From assembly GCA_964492135.1 (NCBI GenBank), contig CAZBJW010000002.1, forward strand, positions 26,115 to 90,114: 64,000 nucleotides of DNA, read 5' to 3'. Shown in pieces: positions 36,974 through 45,528 of the stretch. Made by a program: the position numbers and the translations under genes. Below the pieces are notes generated by a model. The model was given only the letters and a program-made list of their open reading frames with translations, was not told the DNA's origin and made no database searches. How positions within the stretch are numbered: position 1 is the first letter of the stretch; each line of letters starts with the position of its first letter. The DNA is from CAYGAW01 sp964492135 (GTDB taxonomy: Bacteria; Chloroflexota; Anaerolineae; UBA7937; B3-Chlor).

Positions 36974-37444
36974 ATGCTCACTGGTCTCCGTCAACTCCTG
37001 TTCGGTAGTCCCCTGCCTACCACCAAAGAAGTGCATCGACGCCTGAGTAAAGTCCAGGCGCTGGCCGTCTTCTCGTCGGATGCCCTCTCATCAGTGGCCT
37101 ACGCCACGGAAGAGATCCTACTTGTGCTGGTCGTGGCCGGAGCGGCGGCACTGGTGCTATCCCTGCCCATTGCGCTGGCCATTGCCGCCCTATTGGCCAT
37201 CGTCGCCACCTCATATTACCAGACGATTCATGGTTACCCGTCCGGGGGCGGAGCCTACATCGTGGCTCACGACAACCTGGGCGTGTGGCCTGGGCTGACC
37301 GCTGCCGCGGCCCTTCTCCTCGACTACGTGCTAACGGTGGCGGTCAGCGTCACAGCTGGCGTGGCAGCGATTACCTCAGCCTTCCCCACCTTAATCCCCT
37401 TTCGCGCGGGGTTATGCTTGCTGGCGACTTGGGTCGGAAGGTAG
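36974..37444 (+). pseudogene. APC-family amino-acid permease, N-terminal fragment
   Basis: A 156-residue frame closely related to the first 150 residues of the full-length permease at 40087-41925. Shared segments are FSSDALSSVAYATEEI versus FSPDALSSIAYANQEI, then TIHGYPSGGG and VTAGVAAITSAFP. About four membrane helices remain of the usual 12. At about 37425 the homology stops and the DNA enters the 3' end of a convergent gene, indicating deletion. It keeps promoter-like hexamers, so it may be transcribed, but transport activity is unlikely. Confidence 0.85.
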
Positions 37445-37473
37445 GACAGTCGCTATGTCACATGAGGCACAAC

Positions 37474-38043
37474 CTATCCAGGCACTTTATCCAGGATGAC
37501 CTCGCATTTGGCCCGCCGAAGGACCTCGAGGGGGGTCCGGCCCATCTCTTCTGCCGTTCCTGGTCGCCCCGTTACTGCGCTCATCACAATCGCATCCACC
37601 GTCTCCTCGTAGGCCAGGCGCAGGATGCCGCCCCAGGCATAGCGGTGAGGGATGAGTTTCGTCTTGACCGGCAGGCCGTGCTGCTCGACGATGAAGCAGG
37701 CTGTGCGTAGCGCCTCCTGGCCTCTGGCCTCCTCAGCAGGCAACGACGTGCCAAGGGACAGGGTAAAGGGCACCTCGATGATATAGGCCAGAATGATCTC
37801 AGCCTTCTGGGCTTCTCCTAGGCGACATGCCAATTCCACCGCCCGTTCCGAGGCGATCTTGCCAGATACCGGCACCATGATCCGCTGCATCGCTGCCACC
37901 GAACGGCGAACGACAGCCACCTCGCGCGGCACTTGGGGCGGTACCCTGAACATCCAAAAGAATAGCAGGCCCATAGAGGCCACAAAGATAATGGCCAGAA
38001 ATACACCGATGGGGTTGAAGGTTGGTGTGACCGTGGGGGTCAT
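37474..38043 (-). CDS. Membrane-anchored universal stress protein (UspA domain)
   Basis: A 189-residue protein with one N-terminal membrane helix (about residues 13-32) and a cytoplasmic UspA domain from about residue 50 (IMVPVSGKIASERAVELACRL), continuing to a conserved VDAIVMSA and GRTPLEVLRRAKCEV end. It overlaps the upstream small membrane gene by 4 bp, and that gene follows an amino-acid permease, so the three form an operon in which the Usp domain may modulate transport, as seen for Usp domains fused to or beside other transporters. Ligand (ATP or another nucleotide) is not known. Confidence 0.82.
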   Translation of the reverse strand: MTPTVTPTFNPIGVFLAIIFVASMGLLFFWMFRVPPQVPREVAVVRRSVAAMQRIMVPVSGKIASERAVELACRLGEAQKAEIILAYIIEVPFTLSLGTSLPAEEARGQEALRTACFIVEQHGLPVKTKLIPHRYAWGGILRLAYEETVDAIVMSAVTGRPGTAEEMGRTPLEVLRRAKCEVILDKVPG

Positions 38044-38282
38044 CTTGCACTCCCGCTCTTATTCCCGCGGTATAAGCGGTAACGGCTCCACGCTAACCAC
38101 AGCCGATGGATACCGAAGCCCACAAAAGCGCCTCCTACCAGTATCCCAGGTGCCGTTAGAGCGATGGAGAGGGTACGGGCCAGGATGACTACCCCTAACG
38201 GGATCATCGCCACGCCCAAGCCGATGCGCAAGAGGTCAGCACCGGTGAATTGCTCAGGAGGAGGAAGGGGACGCCTTGGCAT
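38040..38282 (-). CDS. Small two-helix membrane protein of the permease-Usp operon
   Basis: An 80-residue protein starting at ATG 38282, whose AAGGAGGGG site lies inside the end of the permease gene. Two membrane helices (about residues 20-40 and 45-65) are followed by a basic tail. Family not recognised. Its stop overlaps the start of the Usp gene, suggesting equimolar synthesis; it could be a small transporter subunit. Confidence 0.65.
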   Translation of the reverse strand: MPRRPLPPPEQFTGADLLRIGLGVAMIPLGVVILARTLSIALTAPGILVGGAFVGFGIHRLWLAWSRYRLYRGNKSGSAR

Positions 38283-38283
38283 T

Positions 38284-39879
38284 TCACCCCTCCTTGCTCC
38301 AACGGGAGGGGACTCCAAGCATCCGGTCCCGGCGAATCAAGGCCTGCTTGTACTCCTCTCGCAAGTCAAACTCCTCCGCGCTGGTCAGCACCTCGATCTG
38401 CTCCTTCTCCCAGTCGTGGGGGACGCTGCCCAAAACAGGTAGGCCGTTTCGGTGACGGAAGATCACATAGTAGATCACGCAAAGCAGAACCCAGGCCGGG
38501 CCGGCGATGCGACCGATCTCGTGGGTGATGATCACGGTGAAAAAGATGCTGCTCACCCCCAAAAATCCCAGGAAGCCGAGCACCGGGACCTCGACGACAC
38601 TGCCGTCTTTCCGCCGCCACTTGAGGTTGAGCGGAACCTTGTAGGGCCGGGGCGTGTAGGGATCCACAAAGCGCAGCCGGATCAGCGAGGTGAACACCAA
38701 CATATAGCCGAGGGTGGCGCCAAAAGCGTACAGATTGGCCAGCGTGTCCAATACCCTAGGGGTCAGAAAGGCGATGAGGGTTAGGACGATCCCCACCCAG
38801 CCGAAGCCGACGATGGAGTTGCTGGGCGTGCGGTACTTGGGGTGGACATAACTGAACCAGGGGCTGACCAGCCGGAAGTGGCTCATGGAGAAGATCAGCC
38901 GGGAGTCGCCCATAACTCCCGTGTTCGAAGAGATGAAGAGGATTGTCGCGCCCAGGAAGGCGGCGAAAGGGCCGGCGATCACGCCCAGGTAAGGGATGTG
39001 GGAAGCCAGATAGGCGATGGGGTCGGCCTCATGGGCCCTGAACTCCTGCCAGGGCAGGATGCCCAACCCCACGGTGGAGAAGGCCAAGGCCAAGATAAAG
39101 ACGGTGAAGATGAGGGCGATAGAGGTGCGCGGGATGACCGTGGCCGGGCGGCGGGTCTCCTGAGCCGCCTGGGAGATGCTCTCCAGCCCCACGAAAGAGA
39201 TGATGGAGAGCGAGAAGCCGTACATAAATTGTCTGAGGGTAGGGAACTCCTGCGTCCACTGTTGAACCAGCAACTCCGGCCTCCAGGCCAGGATGAAGCC
39301 GAAGACGACTACCGATACCTCCAAGAGCAGGTCCACCAGACCGATGACCTCATTGACCAGGGACGATTGGCGGACGCCTCGCACGTTCAGCCACCGCAGA
39401 AAGATGATCATCCCCACCGTTTCGCCCAGCCAAAGCAGGTTGACGTTTTGGAAGGGGCCAAGGGTCACGGCGAACTGCTCGATATGGATCCCCAAGTAGG
39501 GTAGGAAAAAGTTGAGATAACCGGAGGAGGCGGTGGCAAAGAGGGCGATGTCAATAGTGTAGTCGAGGAGCAGCGCTGCGCCGGCGACGAAGCCCCAGAA
39601 ATCGCCGAGTCCTCGTAACGAGTAGTAGTGACCTCCACCGGCCACGGGGTAAGACGAGGCCAGTTCGGTGAAGGCTAGGCCGATCATGATGTACACTAGG
39701 CCAGCCAGGGCGAAGGCCAGTGGCGCTCCGCCCTGGGCAGCGCCGATGACCAGGCCCAGTGCCACGTAGATGTCGGCCCCCACATCGGCGTACCCCCAGG
39801 TGTAGGAGCCCCAGATCGTCACATCCCGCCGCAGTGTGACCTTCTCCGTGGTTGCGGCTGTATCGCGGGCTTTGCTCAT
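38284..39879 (-). CDS. APC-superfamily amino-acid permease
   Basis: A 531-residue transporter with about 12 membrane helices. The first helix carries the substrate-binding glycine motif region around VALGLVIGAAQGG, and TELASSYPVAGGGHYYSLRG gives the usual APC sequence between helices 2 and 3. The large hydrophilic C-terminus (about residues 490-531) is cytoplasmic. Likely substrate is an amino acid or polyamine. It heads an operon with a small membrane protein and a Usp protein, and has a consensus promoter with an operator-like dyad over the start site. Confidence 0.88.
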   Translation of the reverse strand: MSKARDTAATTEKVTLRRDVTIWGSYTWGYADVGADIYVALGLVIGAAQGGAPLAFALAGLVYIMIGLAFTELASSYPVAGGGHYYSLRGLGDFWGFVAGAALLLDYTIDIALFATASSGYLNFFLPYLGIHIEQFAVTLGPFQNVNLLWLGETVGMIIFLRWLNVRGVRQSSLVNEVIGLVDLLLEVSVVVFGFILAWRPELLVQQWTQEFPTLRQFMYGFSLSIISFVGLESISQAAQETRRPATVIPRTSIALIFTVFILALAFSTVGLGILPWQEFRAHEADPIAYLASHIPYLGVIAGPFAAFLGATILFISSNTGVMGDSRLIFSMSHFRLVSPWFSYVHPKYRTPSNSIVGFGWVGIVLTLIAFLTPRVLDTLANLYAFGATLGYMLVFTSLIRLRFVDPYTPRPYKVPLNLKWRRKDGSVVEVPVLGFLGFLGVSSIFFTVIITHEIGRIAGPAWVLLCVIYYVIFRHRNGLPVLGSVPHDWEKEQIEVLTSAEEFDLREEYKQALIRRDRMLGVPSRWSKEG

Positions 39880-39909
39880 CTCCCACCACCGAAGGCTCCG
39901 TAAAATGGA

Positions 39910-39936
39910 AAAAAGTGGCCCCTGGGACCACTTTTT
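39910..39936 (-). promoter_or_regulatory. Operator-like dyad at the permease transcription start
   Basis: AAAAAGTGG and CCACTTTTT form a perfect 9-bp inverted repeat with a 9-bp centre immediately after the -10 of the minus-strand promoter, covering the predicted start. It could be a repressor site; as RNA it would look like a terminator only if transcription started upstream. Confidence 0.55.
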
Positions 39937-39939
39937 AGA

Positions 39940-39968
39940 ATTATATCACCTACCCCCGATGATGTCAA
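39940..39968 (-). promoter_or_regulatory. Consensus sigma-70 promoter of the permease-Usp operon
   Basis: On the minus strand TTGACA (39963-39968), 17-bp spacer, TATAAT (39940-39945); both hexamers are perfect. Predicted start near 39933. Confidence 0.85.
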
Positions 39969-40006
39969 CCGCGCCCTTTTCCCACTCGGTTGCATGTCTT
40001 CCAGGG

Positions 40007-40035
40007 TTGTCAGGATAACGGGAAGGGGATAAAAT
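40007..40035 (+). promoter_or_regulatory. Divergent promoter of the second permease
   Basis: TTGTCA at 40007-40012, 17-bp spacer, TAAAAT at 40030-40035. Its -35 lies 38 bp from that of the divergent promoter, leaving room for a shared regulator. Confidence 0.65.
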
Positions 40036-40086
40036 TACAAGGGACAGAGTGCTTGCTCTCCTAATAATTGAGCCAGGAGGTGCCAC

Positions 40087-41925
40087 ATGGGGGGCGGAAT
40101 CAAACACCTGTTGTTGGGTCCTCCATTAACCACTCAACAACTTGCGCAGGAGCGATTGAACAAGATACGGGCTCTCGCTGCATTTTCGCCAGACGCCCTC
40201 TCGTCCATTGCCTATGCCAACCAAGAAATCTATCTTGGACTGGCTGTCGCCGGAAGCGTGGGGTTGTCGCTGTCCCTGCCCATCGGATTGGCGATCACCG
40301 GGCTACTGATCCTCCTCGCTCTTTCCTACTTCCAGACCATTCATGGCTACCCTTCCGGTGGCGGCTCGTATATCGTGGCCCGCGAGAACCTGGGGACGCT
40401 GCCGGGGTTGGTGGCGGCGGCTGCGCTGCTGATGGATTACCTGCTGGTGGCAGCGGTGAGCCTCACTGCCGGTGTGGCGGCGATCGCTTCAGCCTTTCCA
40501 GTGTTGTGGCCCCATCGCGTGATCTTGTCGCTCTTGCTTCTGTTTGTGATCACCCTGGTCAACCTGCGGGGCCTGCGCGAAACGGGTACTCTCATGGCAG
40601 TCCCTGTTTACTTGTTCCTGTTTACCTATCTGCCCATGCTGGGCTATGGTATGGTGCGCGCCCTCATGGATGGCCCAGGGTCATTGGCCACCACCATTCC
40701 GCCGGCCACCCAACCTCTGACGATGTTCTTGGTGTTACACGCCTTTTCGACCGGCTGTACAGCACTGACCGGGATTGAGGCTATCAGCAACGGAGTGCCC
40801 GCGTTCCAGCCCCCCGAGGCGAAGAACGCTGGACGCACACTGATGATCATGGCTCTATTGATGGGTATGCTCTTCCTGGGCAGTATCGGGCTGACGCAAT
40901 ACCTGGCCGTGGTCGCCAGGCCGCAGGAGACGATCCTCTCCGCGCTGGCGCGGCGGCTACTGGGTAGTGGGCCAGCCTACCTGCTCATCCAGGCCTCCAC
41001 ATTGCTCATTCTGGCCGTGGCGGCGAACACCAGTTTTGCCGATTTCCCTCGTGTCGTGGCGCTCTTGGCGAAGGACGGTTTCCTGGCGCGCCAGTTGACC
41101 AATCTAGGAGATCGGCTGGTCTTCGCTAACGGTATCGTGCTCCTATCGGTTGCGACTGGTGCGGTCATCGTCTTTTTCGGCGGTGATACCCACGCGCTGA
41201 TCCCTCTCTTTGCCGTGGGCGCGTTCCTGGCCTTCACACTTTCCCAGGCCGGCATGGTCGTCCACTGGTGGCGCGAGCGGGGCAGAGGGTGGTGGCTGAA
41301 AGCAACTTTCAATGGCCTTGGAGCTCTAGCGACAGCAACGACGCTCATCATCATCGGGGCCAGTAAGTTCGTCGAGGGAGCCTGGATCACCATTCTGTTG
41401 ATCCCGGTGCTGGTGGCCTGCTTTCATCGGGTCCGTGCCCACTATCAGGAGATTGCGCGGGAACTGTCCCTACGAGGGATACCACCGTCACTCAGGCCAT
41501 TCCCGCCTTTGCGAGTGGTTGTCCCCATCTCCGGTGTCCATCGCGGGATTGTTGACGCTATCGCTTATGCTCGGTCAATCTCCAGGGATGTGACGGCGGT
41601 GTACGTAGAATTAGAGCCCAGTGCTGGGCAGCGCCTCCGCGAGGAGTGGGAACGCTGGTGGCCGGACATGCCACTGGTGGTCGTATCCTCGCCTTATCGG
41701 TCTATTATCGGGCCGCTACTGGATTTTCTCGACGAGACCGACCGAGAGCACGACGACGGACAGCTGGCCACGGTTGTTCTGCCGGAGTTTGTCCCGGCCA
41801 AGTGGTGGCACACTCTGCTTCACAACCAGACGGCCTGGCTTATCAAAGCCGCGCTTCTCTACCGCCGACGACGCCTTGGCTTTCAACGGGCGATCATAGA
41901 TGTTCCATATCACCTTAAACGTTAG
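40087..41925 (+). CDS. APC-superfamily permease with C-terminal cytoplasmic domain
   Basis: A 612-residue protein: about 12 membrane helices to residue 455, then a roughly 150-residue soluble domain (LRVVVPISGVHRGIVDAIAY...) resembling the Usp-like regulatory domains of this transporter group. FSPDALSSIAYANQEI near the start and HGYPSGGGSYIVARENLG between helices 2 and 3 are diagnostic. CAGGAGG precedes the ATG. Close sequence to the fragment at 36974-37444 shows duplication followed by loss of one copy. Substrate is unknown (amino acid or potassium-linked, by family). Confidence 0.88.
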   Translation: MGGGIKHLLLGPPLTTQQLAQERLNKIRALAAFSPDALSSIAYANQEIYLGLAVAGSVGLSLSLPIGLAITGLLILLALSYFQTIHGYPSGGGSYIVARENLGTLPGLVAAAALLMDYLLVAAVSLTAGVAAIASAFPVLWPHRVILSLLLLFVITLVNLRGLRETGTLMAVPVYLFLFTYLPMLGYGMVRALMDGPGSLATTIPPATQPLTMFLVLHAFSTGCTALTGIEAISNGVPAFQPPEAKNAGRTLMIMALLMGMLFLGSIGLTQYLAVVARPQETILSALARRLLGSGPAYLLIQASTLLILAVAANTSFADFPRVVALLAKDGFLARQLTNLGDRLVFANGIVLLSVATGAVIVFFGGDTHALIPLFAVGAFLAFTLSQAGMVVHWWRERGRGWWLKATFNGLGALATATTLIIIGASKFVEGAWITILLIPVLVACFHRVRAHYQEIARELSLRGIPPSLRPFPPLRVVVPISGVHRGIVDAIAYARSISRDVTAVYVELEPSAGQRLREEWERWWPDMPLVVVSSPYRSIIGPLLDFLDETDREHDDGQLATVVLPEFVPAKWWHTLLHNQTAWLIKAALLYRRRRLGFQRAIIDVPYHLKR

Positions 41926-42155
41926 ATAACCATCAGCCATAGGCCCAACGTGAACTCTGCCAAGGAAACCGTTTCCTGCAAGGCCGGATTGCCAGTTCCA
42001 TCCTGGTTCTACGCTTTCATACTCCGAAAGTTGGGTAGTGGCTTGACCAGCACTCTATCGCGTCGGAGATAGCAAGCAAGCGGCTCATTTGAGAGCCTGT
42101 GAAAGGATCTAAATCATCCATCCAGTACTTGACCGCTCTATCGGTAGGACCGGGG

Positions 42156-42183
42156 TTGACTCTTATGCCGATTGCTGTAGAAT
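42156..42183 (+). promoter_or_regulatory. Promoter of response regulator RR3
   Basis: TTGACT at 42156-42161, 16-bp spacer, TAGAAT at 42178-42183; the -10 hexamer is the same as for RR1. Confidence 0.6.
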
Positions 42184-42238
42184 TGAATACCATGGTAGGA
42201 AGACTCACCTGCCCAGAGGTAATTGAAAGGTTGATGGG

Positions 42239-42940
42239 ATGAGGGTAGCTATCTTTGGTGACGATCGCGACCAGTTGGAGTTCGATACCTTGGTGCTACG
42301 CCAGGCCGGTCTCCAGCCGATTACCACCATTGACGAGGGCAAATTTCTCTCGCTTTGCGCTGAAGAAGCGCTGGATTTGATAATAATAGACGCCACCTCC
42401 AGAGAGGTAGATCTCCTCTCCCTGGTCAGCAAGGTACGCTCAGAGTCGGGCGTTCCTCTTTTGGCCGTTTTTCCCGAGAGAGAAGAGGAGTATATCTTGC
42501 AGGCCTTGGAACGGGGAGTTGATGACTATTTGACTAAACCCCATACTCCTCGAATGCTGGCCGCTCGGGTCAGGACTCTCCTTTGGCGGGCACGGCCGAT
42601 GCCACTTTCGGTCCTGGGACCAATCACCTTTCAGGGTTTGACCTTGGATCCCGAACAGCGCCTGGTTGTCACTCCGGATGGCTCTACCGTCCATTTGACT
42701 AACTTGGAGTTTCGCTTACTTTTCTTGTTAATGAGAAATCCAGAACGGGTGGTTCCCTCGGAGACGATCATCGAACGGGTCTGGGGGTATGGAGGAGAGG
42801 GCGAAACCGCCTTGGTGAAGAACCTAGTGAGCCGCTTGCGTCATAAGGTGGAACCAGACCCCGCCAACCCTCGGTATATCAAAACGGTTCCGGGCATAGG
42901 TTATTCCTTCTCGCCCAGCGAGGAGGTTGATACGGGCTAG
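42239..42940 (+). CDS. OmpR/PhoB-family response regulator RR3
   Basis: A 233-residue regulator. Receiver residues Asp8/Asp9, acceptor Asp51 (LIIIDATS) and Lys100 are present; the usual Thr/Ser after beta-4 is Phe78, which may favour unusual phosphorylation behaviour. The winged-helix domain has the same LTNLEFRLLFLLM and YIKTVPGIGYSF framework as RR1/RR2 but is diverged elsewhere. No kinase is adjacent. A terminator follows, then an 11-bp-phased repeat array and the operon that starts at 43202, which is its likely target. Confidence 0.92.
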   Translation: MRVAIFGDDRDQLEFDTLVLRQAGLQPITTIDEGKFLSLCAEEALDLIIIDATSREVDLLSLVSKVRSESGVPLLAVFPEREEEYILQALERGVDDYLTKPHTPRMLAARVRTLLWRARPMPLSVLGPITFQGLTLDPEQRLVVTPDGSTVHLTNLEFRLLFLLMRNPERVVPSETIIERVWGYGGEGETALVKNLVSRLRHKVEPDPANPRYIKTVPGIGYSFSPSEEVDTG

Positions 42941-42970
42941 CCTCTTCACCCTTCTTGGACTCTGCAACTG

Positions 42971-43017
42971 GCCCCGGGGGTTTCGTACCAAACTGATACC
43001 CCTGGGGCTTCTTTGTT
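42971..43017 (+). terminator. Terminator of RR3
   Basis: GCCCCGGGGGT pairs with ACCCCTGGGGC (one mismatch) around a 16-nt loop and is followed by TTCTTTGTT. Confidence 0.75.
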
Positions 43018-43022
43018 ACGCT

Positions 43023-43066
43023 TTTAGTGCCTCCTTGCGACCATTTTAGTGCCCTTCGGTGATAAA
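43023..43066 (+). promoter_or_regulatory. Direct-repeat array 3
   Basis: Repeat cores AGTGCC, GCGACC and AGTGCC start at 43026, 43037 and 43048, exactly 11 bp apart. A -10-like GATAAA lies at 43061-43066. The middle unit is the same GCGACC core as in arrays 1 and 2. It reads toward the beta-lysine operon. Confidence 0.6.
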
Positions 43067-43201
43067 CTTTTCTAGAGAGTGAGACTTATGCCTGTGAGTA
43101 TGAGCGAGGATCGTCTCTTCGGGGATCGAGATTGGATAAGGTAGCCGTGCTTTGGAAAGTGAAAAAGCAATGACCAGATGAGGACTGGGAAGGAATAAAA
43201 G

Positions 43202-43624
43202 GTGAGAAAGGTTGGAGATAAGAGGCGCAGCGAAGAGGCGAATAAGGGCAAGACGTCGAGATGGGAATTCTCAGGGGAGGGAAGTGTCAGCATAGGTACG
43301 TGTAACACACGGGGCATCCCCTGGATGGACATCCCGGCCCACCTACCTACGCCAGAGGTGGCAAGACTTATCCCTTTAGAGGTGGCTCGCGAACTCCTGG
43401 CCGTGCCTTTGGCGATGGAGGAGGAGGTTCTCACCGTCGCCGTGGCTTGTCCCGATGATCACGAGGCGATAGAGGCTCTGGCACAAATTAGCGGTCATCA
43501 GGTATTCCTTGTCTTGAGCCCTCTCGACCAGTTGGAGGCCGCCCTGCAAAGACTTGAAGCCTTATGCTGCGGCGATCCGTGCGAGCAGCCATCTAAGGAG
43601 AAGAAGCAAGATGCAGCGCACTAG
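43202..43624 (+). CDS. Stand-alone MshEN/GspE N-terminal-like domain protein
   Basis: A 140-residue protein starting at GTG after AAGGA. Residues about 50-120 match the N-terminal domain of type II secretion/type IV pilus ATPases (LIPLEVARELLAVPLAMEEE, then LTVAVACPDDHEAIEAL and an LSPLDQLEAAL end). In that family the domain can bind cyclic di-GMP. No ATPase part is present, so this is an isolated sensor or adaptor. It overlaps the next gene and leads the operon, suggesting a regulatory role for the enzymes; the nucleotide-binding motif is not well enough preserved to assert binding. Confidence 0.7.
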   Translation: MRKVGDKRRSEEANKGKTSRWEFSGEGSVSIGTCNTRGIPWMDIPAHLPTPEVARLIPLEVARELLAVPLAMEEEVLTVAVACPDDHEAIEALAQISGHQVFLVLSPLDQLEAALQRLEALCCGDPCEQPSKEKKQDAAH

Positions 43625-44087
43625 AAAAGTACGAGATGGAGACTTGGAAGCAGTTTTGGCCTTCGCCAGGAAGAGCGAGATATTCACCACGACGGAAATA
43701 AGGGTGGTCAAGGAGCTCTTGGAGGCAGAACTTGAAAACCCCGCACAAAACGACTACCACTCCCTCGTCTTTGAAGAAAGCGATCAAGTAGTAGGCTTCG
43801 CCTGCTACGGCCCTACACCGATGACCGAGGGAACCTATGATCTCTATTGGCTCTTCGTGGACCCTGAACAGCAACGACGGGGTATAGGGGGTGCACTCTT
43901 GAGAGAAGTCGAGAAGGCGATCCGTCGAGCCAAAGGGCGGATGCTTATGGCGGATACCTCTTCTTCACGCTCCTATCTGCTAGCGCGGAGGTTCTACAAA
44001 GACCACGGCTTTCGAAAGGTGGCTGAGGTAAGAGATTATTACCGTCCAGGCGATTCTCGCTTCACATATGTCAAGCAGTTCTCATAA
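43611..44087 (+). CDS. GNAT-family N-acetyltransferase
   Basis: A 158-residue GNAT acyltransferase. ATG 43611 has AAGGAG 12 nt upstream and is preferred over an upstream frame from 43554. The acetyl-CoA loop is PEQQRRGIGGALLREVE, the conserved beta-4 strand is YDLYWLFVDP, and a late ARRFYKDHGFRKV matches motif B. Next to lysine 2,3-aminomutase, the obvious analogy is AblB, which acetylates beta-lysine to the compatible solute N-epsilon-acetyl-beta-lysine, though this protein is shorter than typical AblB. It overlaps the preceding gene by 14 bp. Confidence 0.85.
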   Translation: MQRTRKVRDGDLEAVLAFARKSEIFTTTEIRVVKELLEAELENPAQNDYHSLVFEESDQVVGFACYGPTPMTEGTYDLYWLFVDPEQQRRGIGGALLREVEKAIRRAKGRMLMADTSSSRSYLLARRFYKDHGFRKVAEVRDYYRPGDSRFTYVKQFS

Positions 44088-44109
44088 CATATATTTGGAG
44101 GAGTGAAGA

Positions 44110-45528
44110 ATGCGTACCTCGATACATGCAGCAACCCTGGTTTCCACACATCTGGGTAAGGAGGGACAAACCGAAGAGATGAATAGGAAGGAGTTAGAGG
44201 AGCCTCCGGGTACTATGCCCCCGCCATCTAGGCCTTGGCCACGCATCTGGGCCGAGGTGAGCGAGGAGGAGTGGAGGGATTGGCATTGGCAGATACGTAA
44301 CCGCATCACCACACTGGAGAAGCTAAAAGAGGTTTTGGAACTAACTCCAGAGGAGGAAGAGGGGGTGATCCGGGCCGGGGGAACCTTAAGGATGGCCATC
44401 ACGCCCTATTTTGTTTCTCTGATGGACCCCCACGATCCCAATTGTCCTCTCCGAAGGCAGGTGGTGCCCACCAGCCGTGAGTTGGAGGTCGATCCCACCG
44501 ACCTAGAAGACCCTTTGAGTGAGGATAGTCAGTCGCCAGTGCCTGGGTTGGTGCACCGCTACCCGGATCGGGTTTTGCTTGTGGTAACCGACCAGTGTCC
44601 TTCTTACTGCCGCTTCTGCACGCGGCGTCGGTTGGTGAGTAGGGGCCAGGAGAGGACGAGTCTGCAGAAGATCGATGGTATGGTGGAATATATCAGCCAG
44701 CACAGTGAGGTCAGGGATGCGTTGATATCTGGCGGGGATGGGCTCTTTCTCTCGAAAGGGGTGCTGGAGCATCTCCTGTCCGGTCTGCGCAGCATATCCC
44801 ACCTGGAGGTGATTCGCATCGGCACCCGAGTGCCCGTCTATCTGCCTCAGCGCATAACCTCTCGGCTGGTGGAGATTCTGCAGCGCTATCACCCCCTGTG
44901 GATCAATATACACGTCAACCACCCCAAGGAGATAACTCCGGAGATGGCCAAAGCGTGTGCGATGTTGGCTGACGCGGGCATCCCCTTGGGCAGTCAGACG
45001 GTACTCCTGGCGGGGATCAACGATTGTCCCCACGTCATCAAGCGTCTGGTCCAGGAGTTAGTCAAGATCCGGGTCAGGCCTTACTACCTCTACCAATGCG
45101 ACCTCTCCGAAGGCATCGGCCATTTCAGGACCCCGGTCAGCAAAGGGATCGAAATTGTTGAGCACCTGCGAGGTCACACCAGCGGCTTCGCCGTGCCCAC
45201 CTTCGTCATCGACGCGCCAGGGGGTGGGGGGAAGGTGCCTATCATGCCCCAATATCTGCTCTCCCAATCAGACTCCCGCGTGGTGCTTAGAAATTATGAG
45301 GGGCGGCTTTTCTCCTACCCTGAGCCCCAGCATTACCACAGGCATGATGCCGCCACCTGCCAATTCTGTGTCGATCAACGTCGGAGCAGTAAGGTAGGGG
45401 TCGCGGCCATGCTCGCGCCGACCGAGGCGTCCCGTCCTCCAGAAGACCAGATCTCTGAAGACTTCTGGGCGCTTGTCGAAGAAAGAGGACTTCCTCATAC
45501 CATCGAGCGGGTAAGGAAGATACTATGA
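44110..45528 (+). CDS. kamA: Lysine 2,3-aminomutase (KamA family radical SAM)
   Basis: A 472-residue radical SAM/PLP enzyme converting L-lysine to beta-lysine. The cluster motif Cys163-x3-Cys167-x2-Cys170 is intact. From the Clostridium subterminale enzyme as I recall it, Asp293 and Asp330 bind the distal amine and Lys337 holds PLP. The corresponding Asp331 (YQCDLSEG), Asp368 (VIDAPGGGGK) and Lys375 are all present at one constant offset. This favours lysine over glutamate as substrate. Late Cys417/Cys420 may be zinc ligands. GGAGG precedes the ATG. The stop overlaps the ligase start by 4 bp. The first 40 residues are extra relative to short homologues. Confidence 0.9.
   Translation: MRTSIHAATLVSTHLGKEGQTEEMNRKELEEPPGTMPPPSRPWPRIWAEVSEEEWRDWHWQIRNRITTLEKLKEVLELTPEEEEGVIRAGGTLRMAITPYFVSLMDPHDPNCPLRRQVVPTSRELEVDPTDLEDPLSEDSQSPVPGLVHRYPDRVLLVVTDQCPSYCRFCTRRRLVSRGQERTSLQKIDGMVEYISQHSEVRDALISGGDGLFLSKGVLEHLLSGLRSISHLEVIRIGTRVPVYLPQRITSRLVEILQRYHPLWINIHVNHPKEITPEMAKACAMLADAGIPLGSQTVLLAGINDCPHVIKRLVQELVKIRVRPYYLYQCDLSEGIGHFRTPVSKGIEIVEHLRGHTSGFAVPTFVIDAPGGGGKVPIMPQYLLSQSDSRVVLRNYEGRLFSYPEPQHYHRHDAATCQFCVDQRRSSKVGVAAMLAPTEASRPPEDQISEDFWALVEERGLPHTIERVRKIL

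Noticed and set aside
38842..39504. 220-residue forward frame opposite the permease
   Set aside because: Low-complexity charged sequence typical of antisense to membrane-protein codons.
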